From contig JACPYM010000036.1 of assembly GCA_016196035.1 (NCBI GenBank), forward strand, positions 1 to 64,000: 64,000 bases of DNA, given 5' to 3'. The notes beneath the pieces were generated by a model. It was not told the origin of the DNA. It saw only the letters and a list, made by a program, of their open reading frames with translations, and did no database searches. A program made the position numbers and the translations under genes. Each line of letters opens with the position of its first letter. Within the stretch, counting starts at the first letter, position 1. Positions 9,101 to 18,072 of this stretch are shown here, piece after piece. This DNA comes from Acidobacteriota bacterium. Its GTDB lineage: Bacteria > Acidobacteriota > Blastocatellia > RBC074.

Positions 9101-11909
9101 CATCGGCTACGCGCAATTTAACGGTGACCTCGCGCACACCGCCTGCCGGTACCATTGGGTAAAGAATAACGCCTTCGTTGCGGCCGTTACTGCGCGTTGT
9201 GAATGACGCCTGGCTGTAATCAACCGGCGGGACGCCCGCCGGTTGCGGCGGATTGATGATGGTAAAGCCCGGCGTCAGCGTGATGAAATCCGGCACCGAA
9301 ACTCTGACCGGCACGACAAAGGCGTCCACATTGCCGCGATTGCCGCAGACAATGGTGTAGGTTTGATCGCGCCCGCCTCTGAGGTAGTTATAGCCCAGAA
9401 TCTCGGTATAGAGTTGCGGCGCGCGCCCTTCTTCGACAGTGAAGCCGCTGGTGATGGTACGCGTTTGGCCGCCGGGATTGGTGACGACCACGTCATACAC
9501 GCCGCGCGCCTTGCCCGTCAGATCGAAGGTCGCATTCATCCGGTTGCCGAATTCATAAACCGCAACCTGCTCGCCCACGATGTCCGGCTGCCCCGTCCGA
9601 ACCAGCTTGATTGTTGCGCCAATGTTCATGCCAGTACCGAAAATCACGCAAGATGCTGTGCCGGTGTCGCCGCCGCGATTGGCTCTGATCTCGGTCAACG
9701 CGAACATGCTTTGCTGGCCGCCCAGCTTGGTGATGAACACGTCATCACCCGCGCTCAAGGTTGGTTGCAGGTTGGTGACCACCGGAAAGTTCGTCGAACT
9801 GGTGACGCCGGTTACGTAGATGTTGCCGTCGCTCGTCGCCGTCAAGCTCTGCGCGACGTCGTTGTTGTTGCCGCCAAGAAAGGTGGAAAAGAGCCGCGCG
9901 GTGCCGGTCGCATTCAATTGCGTGACAAAGGCATCGCTCGCGCCGCCGCCGTAAGTGAGTTGCACCGCGCCGGTCAAAGGGAAATCTGTTGAACTGGTCG
10001 CGCCGGCCACGTAAGCATTGCCAGCTCCATCCACGACGACATCCAGGCCAAAGTCGCTGCCGTTGCCGCCGAGATAGGTTGAGTAAACGAGCGCCGAACC
10101 CGTGGGGCTGAGCTTGGTAATAAAGGCATCGCCGTTGCCGCCGTTGGCCGGTTGCAGCGGATTTCTCGTCGGGAAGTTGGTAGAGGCCGTGTCCCCGGAA
10201 AGATAAGCATTGCCTGCCGCGTCCACAGCCAGCGCCAGGATTTCGTCTTGGGCGTTGCCGCCCAGATAGGTCGAATAGAGCAAGGCGTTGCCCGCCGCAT
10301 TGATTTTGGTCACAAAGCCGTCCCGCGACCCTCCGCCAAAAGCCGGCTGAAAGGCGTTCAACACCGGCAGGTTGGTCGAATTGGTTGGCCCGGCCAGATA
10401 GATATTCCCCGTGCTGTCCACCGCCAACGCATCGCCTACGCTCAGCCCCGAACCGCCATCATCGCCGTTGCCGCCGAAGTAAGTGGCATAGAGCAGCGAA
10501 GCCATGCCCGTCTGGGTCGTATCGAATTTGGCGACGAATTCGTCCAGGTTACCACCGTTGGTGGCTTGCAACGGATTTTTGACGGGCAGGTCGGTTGAAT
10601 TCGTAATGCCGCTGACCCACACGACACCGGCGTCATTCACGGCGAGATCGCGGCTGTTCTCGAAACCCGTGCCGCCGAAGTAAGTCGAATAGAGCAACGC
10701 ATTGCCCGCCGGATTGAGCTTGGCGAGCGAGCTATCATAAAAACCCGTGTTAGTCGTGCGGAAGGCATTGGCCGTCGTCGGGAAATTGGTTGAAGTCGTG
10801 GTGACCGCAACATAGACGTTACCAGTTGCGTCTACGCCCAAAGCGCCAGCCAGGAGGTCATCGCCGTTGCCGCCGAGATAGGTGGAATAGACGAGCGCCG
10901 AACCCGCCGCATTCAGCTTTGTGATAAAGGCGTCGCGGCTCCCGCCGCCGTAGTTGGGTTGCAGCGGATTGGCGCTGGGAAAGTTGGTGGAGGTCGTGAA
11001 GCCCGCCAGATAGGCATTCCCGTTGTTATCCACGACGACACGCTCGCCGGTTTCATTGTTGTTGCCGCCCAGATAGCTGGAATAGATGATCACCGGATCA
11101 ATCACCAGCGGCAACTCTTTGTCGTAAGCATCCACCGCGAAGCTGACTTCATTCGCCCCGCTCAGCACATAACGTCCGGCGAGTTCTGTGCGTCCGCCCG
11201 ACGTTTGCTGATAAACCACGGGCGCGCGAAAGCGCGGACCCTCCGGTTCGTCCTGCAAACTCAATTCGCCGTTGTCGGCCACGCGCAACGCGCCCGCGCC
11301 GCTTACCGCCAGCTTGATGACGTTGAGATCAGCCCCCGGCGCGACGATCAAGTCGTATTCCACCTGCCGCCCGTTGCCATAAAAGACCAGATCAATCCCA
11401 GGATAGATTGCGCGGTAGCGTACTTTGGCGTAGGTCGGTACATTGGTGCGCCACTGGCGTGGGTCGTTGCCGATGAAGTGATTGTTTTGGCCCGGCAATT
11501 CATCTACGCCCTCGACCAACGGCGCGGGGTTCGCCCCGATCAGGCGCAACCGCGTCACCTGGGAATTGCGGCGTGCGGCATGCGGCGAGTGGAGTGCGGA
11601 GTGTAGTGTTTGCGCTGTCGCAGACGGCTCAGCGGTTGGCCCCGCGAACGTTTGCAGCACGATCTCATCCGCTGTCAGTGACAGGCTGTAGCCGTTGCCG
11701 CGCGCGCGGAATTTGACTTGGCTGTCGGTTTGGCCTTGATTGGCTTCAAAACTGAGCGGCAGTTGGCCAAAGGCCGCCAGCGAGGGAGCCACCGGCGTCG
11801 GGGAGGCGTTGGCATGCGGCTGTTTAGCCCACCAACCCACACTCAGCAAGAGCAGACTCAGCGTGCCGAAAAGGGCGACTTTGAATGAACTAGCGGGCTT
11901 GAACTGCAT
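6171..11909 (-). CDS. Secreted SBBP beta-propeller / BACON / FG-GAP protein
   Basis: 1912 residues. The start at 11909 is preceded by a strong AAGGAGG. A signal peptide (MQFKPASSFKVALFGTLSLL) is followed by the N-terminal domain typical of SBBP proteins (SFEANQGQ). About ten repeats of the form YSTYLGGNG...VDATGNVYVAG...TNFP lie at roughly residues 270-760 and predict a beta-propeller. After uncharacterised beta-rich segments come three BACON domains (about 1460-1740; CGWTASSNVPW-type cores ending TLTIAGQTVTVTQ), then the FG-GAP tail ending PVPAYGVR. No catalytic motif is seen, so adhesion or surface binding is the likely role. The FG-GAP tail lacks seven residues that the sister tails contain (near 6857). 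Confidence 0.85.
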   Translation of the reverse strand: MQFKPASSFKVALFGTLSLLLLSVGWWAKQPHANASPTPVAPSLAAFGQLPLSFEANQGQTDSQVKFRARGNGYSLSLTADEIVLQTFAGPTAEPSATAQTLHSALHSPHAARRNSQVTRLRLIGANPAPLVEGVDELPGQNNHFIGNDPRQWRTNVPTYAKVRYRAIYPGIDLVFYGNGRQVEYDLIVAPGADLNVIKLAVSGAGALRVADNGELSLQDEPEGPRFRAPVVYQQTSGGRTELAGRYVLSGANEVSFAVDAYDKELPLVIDPVIIYSSYLGGNNNETGERVVVDNNGNAYLAGFTTSTNFPSANPLQPNYGGGSRDAFITKLNAAGSALVYSTYLGGNGDDLLAGALGVDATGNVYVAVTTTSTNFPTTANAFRTTNTGFYDSSLAKLNPAGNALLYSTYFGGTGFENSRDLAVNDAGVVWVSGITNSTDLPVKNPLQATNGGNLDEFVAKFDTTQTGMASLLYATYFGGNGDDGGSGLSVGDALAVDSTGNIYLAGPTNSTNLPVLNAFQPAFGGGSRDGFVTKINAAGNALLYSTYLGGNAQDEILALAVDAAGNAYLSGDTASTNFPTRNPLQPANGGNGDAFITKLSPTGSALVYSTYLGGNGSDFGLDVVVDGAGNAYVAGATSSTDFPLTGAVQLTYGGGASDAFVTQLNATGTARLFSTFLGGNNNDVAQSLTATSDGNIYVTGVTSSTNFPVVTNLQPTLSAGDDVFITKLGGQQSMFALTEIRANRGGDTGTASCVIFGTGMNIGATIKLVRTGQPDIVGEQVAVYEFGNRMNATFDLTGKARGVYDVVVTNPGGQTRTITSGFTVEEGRAPQLYTEILGYNYLRGGRDQTYTIVCGNRGNVDAFVVPVRVSVPDFITLTPGFTIINPPQPAGVPPVDYSQASFTTRSNGRNEGVILYPMVPAGGVREVTVKLRVADVFTYAHAQFNILATPGIPLVMTFPSAPRPPNSPNAPNAPQAGFAPSPKCIQSFISLVFDCGSVAFPPLLCADSLAAFGGQALTSLAATSFDPRTGSGDVAGTFAGIAWGGVHAAINCSPIGEVFAVFQCTTSAINFFDNCFGNGGGAGKQGQVIVSGDPNLKLGPDGASAQHYIGIQPTLSYAVLFENKAEATAAAQDVVITDQLDPAKVELSTFELGPIAFGNKLVIPPPGSKTFNTDVDLRPQTNLFARINVSFNQSTGLITWTFASIDPATGQPTTNPVLGFLPPNVTSPQGEGRVLFTVAPKAGLTTGTVITNQARIVFDANPPIDTPVWSNTIDITPPTSQVTALPANSCASFNVQWSGSDPDSGIGGFLIYVSDNGGPYSPYRSTSATSAFFIGEQGHTYRFYSIASDRAGNFEANPAAPPDTQTTVNTTTSLAPTNHNVAGTGGNASTNVTAVGGCGWTASSNVPWITITSGASGAGNGTVNFTVAPNVGPARGGTLTVAGQTVSVSQAAQSCTFNISPTSANLGAGGGNGSSNVTTTGGCAWPATSDVAWITPNSASGTGSGAANYTVAANTGPARTGTLTIAGQTVTVTQSSGCSYAINPTSQTFPGSGGAGSVTVTTPGVCGWTAASNAPWLTILSDVNNTVMFSVARNPGPQRSGTLTIAGQTFTVTQNRGLAVKADFDGDGKTDLGVFSPSAAPPVPNWMVLNSNNGLTATQQWGAGYAPYFDTIVPGDYDGDGKAADSIWYIRKSSDGQAILQFWGANYAPYFDIPTPGDYDGDGKTDIAVWRRDGTWYVKRSSNGSFLIQTHGQNGDIPVPADYDGDGKTDLAVFRPGAIAPTPNWLILNSSTNTVTSIQWGAGYAPYFDTPVPADYDGDGKADLAIWRGADSIWYIRKSSDGGFILDLWGANYAPYFDVPTPGDYDGDGKADIAVWRRSGTWFVKRSSNGSFLIQNQGQNGDVPVPAYGVR
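6180..7052 (-). repeat. FG-GAP/VCBS-like C-terminal module (copy 2, with an internal 7-residue deletion)
   Basis: Six DxDGDGKxD blocks alternate with WGA-YAPYFD and SSNGSF phrases, ending at the stop codon. Where the other copies read GDGKADHAIWRGADSIW, this one reads GDGKAADSIW, a clean 21-base loss that keeps the frame. Confidence 0.85.
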
Positions 11910-12194
11910 GAATCCTCCTTAAAATACGAGCTTAAATGCGGGCAGATGTAGACCTGCCTGCGGGTGTCAACGAAGCAGACTTGGCTAGGCTTCGCTGGCG
12001 TTTAACGGGCTTGAACAAACGCCACGGCGGTGCCGTCTGCCAACCTGAATTGCCTCTGCCCGGTAATGCGCAAACCGGTCGCGCATTGGCTCAGTTAGAG
12101 CAAAGTATTTTTATGTGCAGTTGAATTCGCTCGGTTGGTTGGCCCGGAGGAGGTTTTTCGTTTTGGCGGAATACAGGGGTAACAGCAAAATAGA
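11910..12194. other. Intergenic region upstream of the SBBP-protein gene
   Basis: No coding region is recognised. The ribosome-binding site AAGGAGG of the SBBP gene lies at its left edge. The promoter is presumably here but no convincing boxes were found. Confidence 0.5.
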
Positions 12195-12241
12195 TAACGC
12201 CCGCTTCCACGTGTTTAGATTACACGCGGAAGCGGGCGTTA
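12195..12241 (-). terminator. Strong hairpin terminator after the second metalloprotease gene
   Basis: Arms TAACGCCCGCTTCC and GGAAGCGGGCGTTA extend to nearly 20 bp of pairing around a small loop. The hairpin sits 26 bases beyond the stop at 12267. On the minus strand it is followed by a short T-containing tract. Confidence 0.75.
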
Positions 12242-12266
12242 AGTTTGGAACAAGGCCAGCGCGGTG

Positions 12267-15191
12267 TTACCGCACGCCAAACGCGGGCACGGGCACATCC
12301 CCGCTTTGCCCCTGGTTTTGGATCAGGAACGAACCATTGCTGCTGCGTTTGACGAACCACGTCCCTGAACGTCGCCAGACTGCAATATCCGCCTTGCCGT
12401 CACCGTCATAATCCCCTGGCGTCGGAATATCGAAGTACGGCGCATAGTTCGCCCCCCACAAATCCAGCATTGGGCTCCCCGGATTCGCGCTCGGCCGGAT
12501 GTACCAAATCGAATCCGCGCCGCGCCAGATCGCCAAGTCCGCCTTGCCGTCACCGTCATAGTCCGCCGGGACTGGCGTGTCGAAGTACGGTGCATAGCCC
12601 GCCCCCCATTGAAGACTGGTCACTGTATTCGTCGAACTGTTCAGGATGATCCAGTTCGGCACAGGCGCAATGGCGTCAGGCCGGAAAACGGCCAAGTCAG
12701 TTTGGCCATCGCCGTCATAATCCGCCGGCACCGGGACGTCGCCGCTTTGCCCAAACACCTGAATCAGGAACGAGCCATTCGAACTGCGTTTGACATACCA
12801 GGTGCCATCGCGCCGCCAGACGGCGAGGTCGGTCTTGCCGTCGTTGTCATAATCGCCGGGCACCGGGATGTCGAAATACGGCGCATAGTTCGCGCCCCAG
12901 AGATCGAGAATAGCGCCGCCATCCGAAGATTTGCGGATGTACCAGATGGAATCGGCGCCGCGCCAGATGGCGTGATCGGTCTTGCCGTCGCCGTCGTAAT
13001 CGCCCGGCACGATCACGTCGTTATAGGGCGCATAACCCGCGCCCCATTGCTGCGTAACGGTTGCACTATTGCTGCTGTTGAACACTGTCCAATTCGGCGT
13101 TGGCGCAATGGTGTTGGGGCTGAAGATGCTCAGATCGGTTTTGCCGTCGCCGTCGAAATCGGCCTTCTTGGCGCGCACGATGCCGCCGCCGCCGCCGGAA
13201 GTGATCGTGAAGTTGGTGTTGGAAATATCGAAGAAGATATTGCCCAGCGCTTCGACTTTGAGGCGCGCCTGCGTGGTCGGCAGGTTCGGGATATTGATGA
13301 TGGCGGAGCCATTGTTCAGCGCGCTGCCGGCCAACACGATTGGGAAGCTCTGCCCGCCATTAGTGGAAAGCGTAATCTTCACATTGCTGCAACTGACGGG
13401 CGCGACGTTGGTATTGGCTACATTCCAGGTGACGAGTTGCGCGGTTCCACCTGGGATGGTGACGGGCGTGTTCGGTGCCGTCACGACAAAGGGGCCGGCG
13501 TCGGCGCGCGTGAAGACTTGCAGCGTGGCATCTTGAATGCCGCCGCCGCCCGCGCGGTTGTCGCGCGCGATCACTCTGAAATTCAACGTGCGCGTCGTCG
13601 TCGCCAACGCTTCGCCGACGCTGCTGGTGTTGGCCAGCAAATCGGCGAGCCTGGGAATCGTGCGCGTCGGCCCGGTCGTGGGGTTATACGAACGCATGAT
13701 CGGGCGATTGCCATTGTCAGTGTTGGGCGGGGCCGCCGTGCCGAGATCGTATTGTTCCCAGCAATAGCTCAGTGTGTCGCCGTTCACATCGCTGCCCGAC
13801 GCGGTTAAGGCAAAGGGCGTTTGCGCGGGAATCGTAAAGCTGGCACCCGCGTTGACCGTGGGCGGGTTGTTGCTTGTGCCGGTAGCAACCGCGCAGCCAC
13901 CGCCGGTGCCGTTGATGAAGGCGTAAATCTCTTCCAGGCTTTTGGCGTGAAAGTAATCATCGCTGTGCGGTTGCAAATCCTCTGCGCCGCAGATGCCGGC
14001 ATAGGCCATGATCGTCGAGCCGCTGCCGGTTTCGTAGGCTGCCGCAGCGGCGCGATTGCCGCTGCAAGAGCCGGTCGTGCCGTTGAAGGTGTGATTGCCG
14101 CCAAATTGATGGCCCATCTCGTGGGCTACGTAATCAATGTCGAAGCCGTCGCCGACGGGCGCTGAATTGCCCGTCACGCCGCGCGCTTTGCTGCCGCTGA
14201 CGCAAACGGAACGCAAGCTGGCAACGCCGCCACCGCCCGTGCTGAAAACATGTCCGATGTCATAGTTGGCCGCGCCGATCACGCTGTCGAGCGTCGTCTG
14301 ATTCTGGCCCAGCATCGTCGAGCCGCTGCTATTTGTGTACGGGTCAGTCGCGGCATTGGTGAAGATGACGCTGTCATTGTTGGCGACCAGCACCATGCGC
14401 ACGGCGACTTCGCGTTCGTAAACGCCGTTGACGCGATTCATCGAAGTCACCATCGCGGACAGCGCGCCTGCCACCGTGCCGCCGTGGAAGGCTGTGTATT
14501 CGCCCGTCGCCGCGAGCGCCAGCCGATAGGTGCGCAGCGTTGTGCCGCCGGTTAAGAAGGGACTGGCGGGCGGCGCGGGCGAGGCCGCCAATTCGCTTTG
14601 CGCGAAGCATTCAACCGCCCAACCCGGTTTGCGCAATTCGTGCTTGGCATAGCTGAGATAAAAATCCGCATTGCCTCTGGCCAACGGGTCAATGTAAGTG
14701 GTTTCGCCCGCCGACAAAATCATGGCGTGAAAGCCGGTCAGCGTGACATCGAACCGCACCGAAGCGGTTGGGTCATCCAGCCCTTGCCCGTAATAGGTTT
14801 TAAGGGCAGGGAATTTGGCGGCCAGTGCCGGCGCCATAATCGGCGCTTCGACAAAGCGGAAACGGCCCATGCCGTCTGCGGGCAGGGGCATCTCGATGAT
14901 GAGCTGTTTGGATTGTGCTTCCGGCGTGCGTTCGAGCGGTGCTTGCGCCAGCAGTTGGGCCAAGGCGGTTTGGTTCAAACGCAACCCGCGATAAGTCAGC
15001 GGGTGCACCCAGCGCTCACCGCTCACGCCGTTGAGTTGCGTCGCGGAAACATCCTGCCAGAGCGGCTCGCTTTGCGCGGCGGCTTGGCTGGGTTGAATCA
15101 GAAAATGTTGGATGAAGACAGCGAGGCAGAAGGCCAGTGTCAGACCTGCGCTGAAAACGTGCAGGCGAAGCTTGCGGGGGAAGTGTCTCAT
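12267..15191 (-). CDS. Secreted metzincin (reprolysin-like) metalloprotease with FG-GAP tail
   Basis: 974 residues with a signal peptide (hydrophobic core FSAGLTLAFCLAVFIQHFL). The zinc-binding motif HEMGHQFGGNH begins at residue 357, so this is a zinc endopeptidase of the metzincin clan. About residues 440-680 form Ig-like beta domains of the type that follows the same catalytic domain in the gene at 1-5588. The last 290 residues are the FG-GAP module ending PVPAFGVR. It lacks the four tandem units of its larger paralogue. AGGAAAC upstream is a reasonable ribosome-binding site. Secretion and protease family are well supported; the substrate is unknown. Confidence 0.88.
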   Translation of the reverse strand: MRHFPRKLRLHVFSAGLTLAFCLAVFIQHFLIQPSQAAAQSEPLWQDVSATQLNGVSGERWVHPLTYRGLRLNQTALAQLLAQAPLERTPEAQSKQLIIEMPLPADGMGRFRFVEAPIMAPALAAKFPALKTYYGQGLDDPTASVRFDVTLTGFHAMILSAGETTYIDPLARGNADFYLSYAKHELRKPGWAVECFAQSELAASPAPPASPFLTGGTTLRTYRLALAATGEYTAFHGGTVAGALSAMVTSMNRVNGVYEREVAVRMVLVANNDSVIFTNAATDPYTNSSGSTMLGQNQTTLDSVIGAANYDIGHVFSTGGGGVASLRSVCVSGSKARGVTGNSAPVGDGFDIDYVAHEMGHQFGGNHTFNGTTGSCSGNRAAAAAYETGSGSTIMAYAGICGAEDLQPHSDDYFHAKSLEEIYAFINGTGGGCAVATGTSNNPPTVNAGASFTIPAQTPFALTASGSDVNGDTLSYCWEQYDLGTAAPPNTDNGNRPIMRSYNPTTGPTRTIPRLADLLANTSSVGEALATTTRTLNFRVIARDNRAGGGGIQDATLQVFTRADAGPFVVTAPNTPVTIPGGTAQLVTWNVANTNVAPVSCSNVKITLSTNGGQSFPIVLAGSALNNGSAIINIPNLPTTQARLKVEALGNIFFDISNTNFTITSGGGGGIVRAKKADFDGDGKTDLSIFSPNTIAPTPNWTVFNSSNSATVTQQWGAGYAPYNDVIVPGDYDGDGKTDHAIWRGADSIWYIRKSSDGGAILDLWGANYAPYFDIPVPGDYDNDGKTDLAVWRRDGTWYVKRSSNGSFLIQVFGQSGDVPVPADYDGDGQTDLAVFRPDAIAPVPNWIILNSSTNTVTSLQWGAGYAPYFDTPVPADYDGDGKADLAIWRGADSIWYIRPSANPGSPMLDLWGANYAPYFDIPTPGDYDGDGKADIAVWRRSGTWFVKRSSNGSFLIQNQGQSGDVPVPAFGVR
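12276..13165 (-). repeat. FG-GAP/VCBS-like C-terminal module (copy 3)
   Basis: The repeat order matches the modules at 6180 and 18082. It starts KADFDGDGKTDLSIF and ends PVPAFGVR. The calcium-binding-like DxDGDGKxD loops are intact except for one DYDNDGKTD variant. Confidence 0.85.
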
Positions 15192-15422
15192 TGAAGTTTC
15201 CTCTTAAGGACATGCGAATTTGCGATGGATTGTGGGGTTAAGGCGGGCTAGGTTACACGGCGTTTGGGGGTGAGTAAAGTCGGGCGGCCCAATGGCAAAG
15301 ATGGTTGGTAAAAGTAATGTGGACGCCGCTATAATCGCCGCTGTTCACTCTGTTGGAAGTGAACGGACAGCCCAATGAGCGCAACCAAAACCCAAACGTT
15401 TCGCAGTCGCTAAGGAGGCAAT

Positions 15423-15821
15423 ATGAAGATGAAGCCGTTATTGATAACGCTGGCATTGTTGGCCGGACTGGCGTGCTCCAGCTATGCTCAAACAACAGAG
15501 CCGTCAAAGGAGGCCGGAACCGGAGTTTTGCAGAATGTGACTTTCAAGGATGTCGAGGTGAAAGATGCGATCAAACAGATTGGCCGAACCTTGAAGGTGA
15601 ATGTGGTGTTTGATGAATCAGTTCGAGTACAACTCAAATTAAACATCGAGCTACAGGATGTGACACTGGAAGCCGCACTGAAGATTATTTTTATTCAGCA
15701 AAAACTTCGTGCCAGTTGGATCGAGGAGCGAACTATCATCGTGTATAGCGACTATCAGCAAGCGCGGGAGCGATTCCAGGAGTTCAAGGTTTGGGAGCCA
15801 AAGAACAAGCTTAGCAAGTGA
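15423..15821 (+). CDS. Small secreted STN-domain protein
   Basis: 132 residues. AAGGAGG lies 5 bases before the ATG. A signal peptide (MKMKPLLITLALLAGLACSS, cleavage after YAQ) is followed by one domain, residues 33-112: LQNVTFKDVEVKDAIKQIG, then VVFDESV, LNIELQDVTLEAALKIIF and TIIVY. This is the pattern of the STN (secretin/TonB short N-terminal) fold. STN domains normally sit at the front of secretins or TonB receptors; here one stands alone, so it may be a periplasmic partner protein. The gene is divergent from the metalloprotease at 15191. The specific role is unknown. Confidence 0.75.
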   Translation: MKMKPLLITLALLAGLACSSYAQTTEPSKEAGTGVLQNVTFKDVEVKDAIKQIGRTLKVNVVFDESVRVQLKLNIELQDVTLEAALKIIFIQQKLRASWIEERTIIVYSDYQQARERFQEFKVWEPKNKLSK

Positions 15822-16125
<304 letters not shown>

Positions 16126-16500
16126 ATGAAACTTTATGTTGGCAATTTGTCGTTCCAAACTTCAGACGGAGAATTGGAAGAATTGTTTTCCGGTCTGGGC
16201 ACGGTAAATTCAGCCTCCGTGGTCACCGATCGTGACACGGGCCGTTCACGCGGTTTCGGCTTTGTCGAAATGTCATCGCGCGAAGAAGGTCTGGCCGCCA
16301 TTGAGCAACTCGATGGGCGCGAGATCAATGGCCGCAACCTGACCGTGAATGAAGCCAAACCCCGCGAGAATCGCGGCGGTGGCGGCGGCTTTGGCGGCGG
16401 CGGCGGTCGTGGCGGCGGTGGCGGTCGTGGCGGTGGCGGCGGTCGTGGCGGCGGTGGCGGTTACGGCGGCGGCGGCGGCGGCGGCCGTTCGCGCTACTAA
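16126..16500 (+). CDS. Glycine-rich RRM RNA-binding protein
   Basis: 124 residues: a single RNA-recognition motif (about residues 1-80) with RNP2 LYVGNL at 3-8 and RNP1 RGFGFVEM at 42-49, then a tail made almost only of Gly with spaced Arg ([12 protein letters not shown]-type) and a terminal RSRY. The layout matches bacterial and cyanobacterial Rbp proteins, which bind RNA and are often cold-induced. GAGGAGAGG gives a good ribosome-binding site. The gene directly precedes the DEAD-box helicase, suggesting joint work on RNA structure. The tail is encoded by low-complexity GGC repeats, a likely site of length change. Confidence 0.92.
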   Translation: MKLYVGNLSFQTSDGELEELFSGLGTVNSASVVTDRDTGRSRGFGFVEMSSREEGLAAIEQLDGREINGRNLTVNEAKPRENRGGGGGFGGGGGRGGGGGRGGGGGRGGGGGYGGGGGGGRSRY

Positions 16501-16517
16501 GCTCGCCTAACAGTCAG

Positions 16518-16557
16518 GCACGGGTCGTGGAGCGTGCGTCACGACCGCGACCCGTGC
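16518..16557 (+). terminator. Hairpin between the RRM and helicase genes
   Basis: GCACGGGTCG pairs with CGACCCGTGC, with further inner pairing, and TTCTGC follows. It lacks a real T-run, so it may be a weak terminator or an RNA-processing or attenuation structure that sets the ratio of the two genes. Confidence 0.45.
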
Positions 16558-16596
16558 TTCTGCATGGTGAATTTATGTGGCGCGATAAGGAATGCA

Positions 16597-17841
16597 ATGA
16601 GTTTTTCAGAATTGGGACTCGACGCCGCGTTGGTGCGCCGTTGCGAGTCTCTTGAATACACCGAGCCGACGCCCATTCAGGCTGCGGCTATCCCGTTGGT
16701 TATCAGCGGGTCAGATTTAATCGGCTGTGCCGCGACAGGCACAGGCAAGACAGCGGCTTTTTTACTGCCGCTGTTACAAAGATTGGCGGGTCCTACTTTT
16801 CCGGGTAAACCGGCCAGTAAGTCAGTGCGTGCGCTCATTCTGGCGCCGACGCGTGAATTAGCCGGACAAATCACCGCCAGCTTGCACGAACTGGACGGGT
16901 CGCAACGCACGAAGGTTGCTACGCTGACCGGGGGCGCCAGCATGACACGGCAACGGGCGGCGTTGTTGCGTGGCCCCGCCGTCGTTATCGCCACGCCCGG
17001 ACGTATGCAGGATCATTTGGATTCCGGCCTGCTCAGTCTCGCACAGGTTGAAACGTTAGTGTTGGACGAGGCCGACCGTATGCTTGATATGGGTTTCTGG
17101 CCAGCGATTCAAAGGGTGCTGGCGCGCTTGCCTGTGAAGCGGCAAACGCTGCTCTTTTCCGCGACGATGTCACCGGCCATCGAACGCATCGCGCGGCAGA
17201 ATATGCGTCAGCCGCAATTGATCGAAGTCAGTCCGCGCGGCAAGGCTGCGATCACTGTCACACAGAAAGCCTATCCGGTTGCGCTGGAATCCAAAAATGC
17301 GTTGCTGTTCGATCTGCTTGAACGCGAGCGGTTCGAGCGTGTGTTGGTGTTTACCCGCACACGGCGCGGGGCTGAACGCCTGGCCCGACTCTTGTCGGCG
17401 CGCAAACATCAGGTCGAGCGCATTCACGCGGATCGCTCACAACCCCAACGCGAAGCGGCTTTGCGCAGCTTCAAAAATGGCGGTTGCCGTGTGCTGGTGG
17501 CGACCGACATCGCCGCGCGCGGGATTGACGTGGAGGCCATCTCGCACGTCATCAATTTCGATGTGCCGGTGGCGCCCGAAGATTATGTCCATCGCATCGG
17601 GCGCAGTGGCCGCGCCGGTAACGAAGGGCAAGCTATCACGCTGGTCACGCTGGCCGAAGAACCGGCCTTGCGCGCCATCGAAAAGCTGACGCAACAGCCG
17701 ATTGAACGTGTCCTGTTGCCCGCCTTTGGCGGACGGGAATTGTTAGTCAAACCGCCTGTGAATCCCATCGCTTCAACGCGGCGGCAGAGCGGGTACGGCA
17801 GCGGCGTGCGCTCTTTCTCACCGCGCCGCGCGGGCCGTTGA
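16597..17841 (+). CDS. rhlE: DEAD-box ATP-dependent RNA helicase, RhlE-like
   Basis: 414 residues from the ATG at 16597, chosen because AAGGA lies 5 bases upstream and the product then begins MSFSELGL, the usual Q-motif lead-in (YTEPTPIQ at 21-28). The ATPase motifs are ATGTGKT at 46-52, PTRELAGQ, TPGR, DEAD at 157-160 and SAT. The second RecA domain has ARGIDVE and HRIGRSGR. It unwinds short RNA duplexes using ATP and likely acts in ribosome assembly or mRNA turnover. The C-terminal tail is short and basic (RRQSGYGSG...RRAGR). It lies downstream of the RRM gene, and a strong terminator follows. Confidence 0.92.
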   Translation: MSFSELGLDAALVRRCESLEYTEPTPIQAAAIPLVISGSDLIGCAATGTGKTAAFLLPLLQRLAGPTFPGKPASKSVRALILAPTRELAGQITASLHELDGSQRTKVATLTGGASMTRQRAALLRGPAVVIATPGRMQDHLDSGLLSLAQVETLVLDEADRMLDMGFWPAIQRVLARLPVKRQTLLFSATMSPAIERIARQNMRQPQLIEVSPRGKAAITVTQKAYPVALESKNALLFDLLERERFERVLVFTRTRRGAERLARLLSARKHQVERIHADRSQPQREAALRSFKNGGCRVLVATDIAARGIDVEAISHVINFDVPVAPEDYVHRIGRSGRAGNEGQAITLVTLAEEPALRAIEKLTQQPIERVLLPAFGGRELLVKPPVNPIASTRRQSGYGSGVRSFSPRRAGR

Positions 17842-17872
17842 AGGGTTCACTAGCATCAATCAGCAAACGCTC

Positions 17873-17918
17873 AAAAAGAAGCGCCCGCCAGTTTTGCACT
17901 GGCGGGCGCTTCTTTTTT
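17873..17918. terminator. Bidirectional rho-independent terminator
   Basis: GAAGCGCCCGCCAG and CTGGCGGGCGCTTC form a perfect stem, flanked by AAAAA on the left and TTTTTT on the right, so it can end transcripts from both directions. It separates the helicase gene from the convergent subtilase gene. Confidence 0.92.
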
Positions 17919-17962
17919 GAAATTGGCGCGCAAAGACGAATTGCATTGCGCTTTGACCTGCT

Positions 17963-18057
17963 CAGAACTTACGCAAAAACTTGCCACAGAGCCAGACCAA
18001 GAACTTCTCCAACAAACGACAAATCTCTGTGGCTCCGTGCCTCTGTGGCAATTCTGC
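17963..18057. repeat. Degenerate inverted repeat (family A)
   Basis: The left arm CAGAACTTACGC...TTGCCACAGAG and the right arm CTCCGTGCCTCTGTGGCAA repeat the words of the element at 5905-6027, with mismatches. It lies immediately downstream of the subtilase stop codon. Confidence 0.65.
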
Positions 18058-18072
18058 GCGCCCTGCTGCTGC

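Noticed and set aside
12609-13808. Plus-strand open frame of 399 codons
   Set aside because: It is the complement of the FG-GAP tail and Ig domains of the second metalloprotease. High-GC antisense frames stay open by chance.
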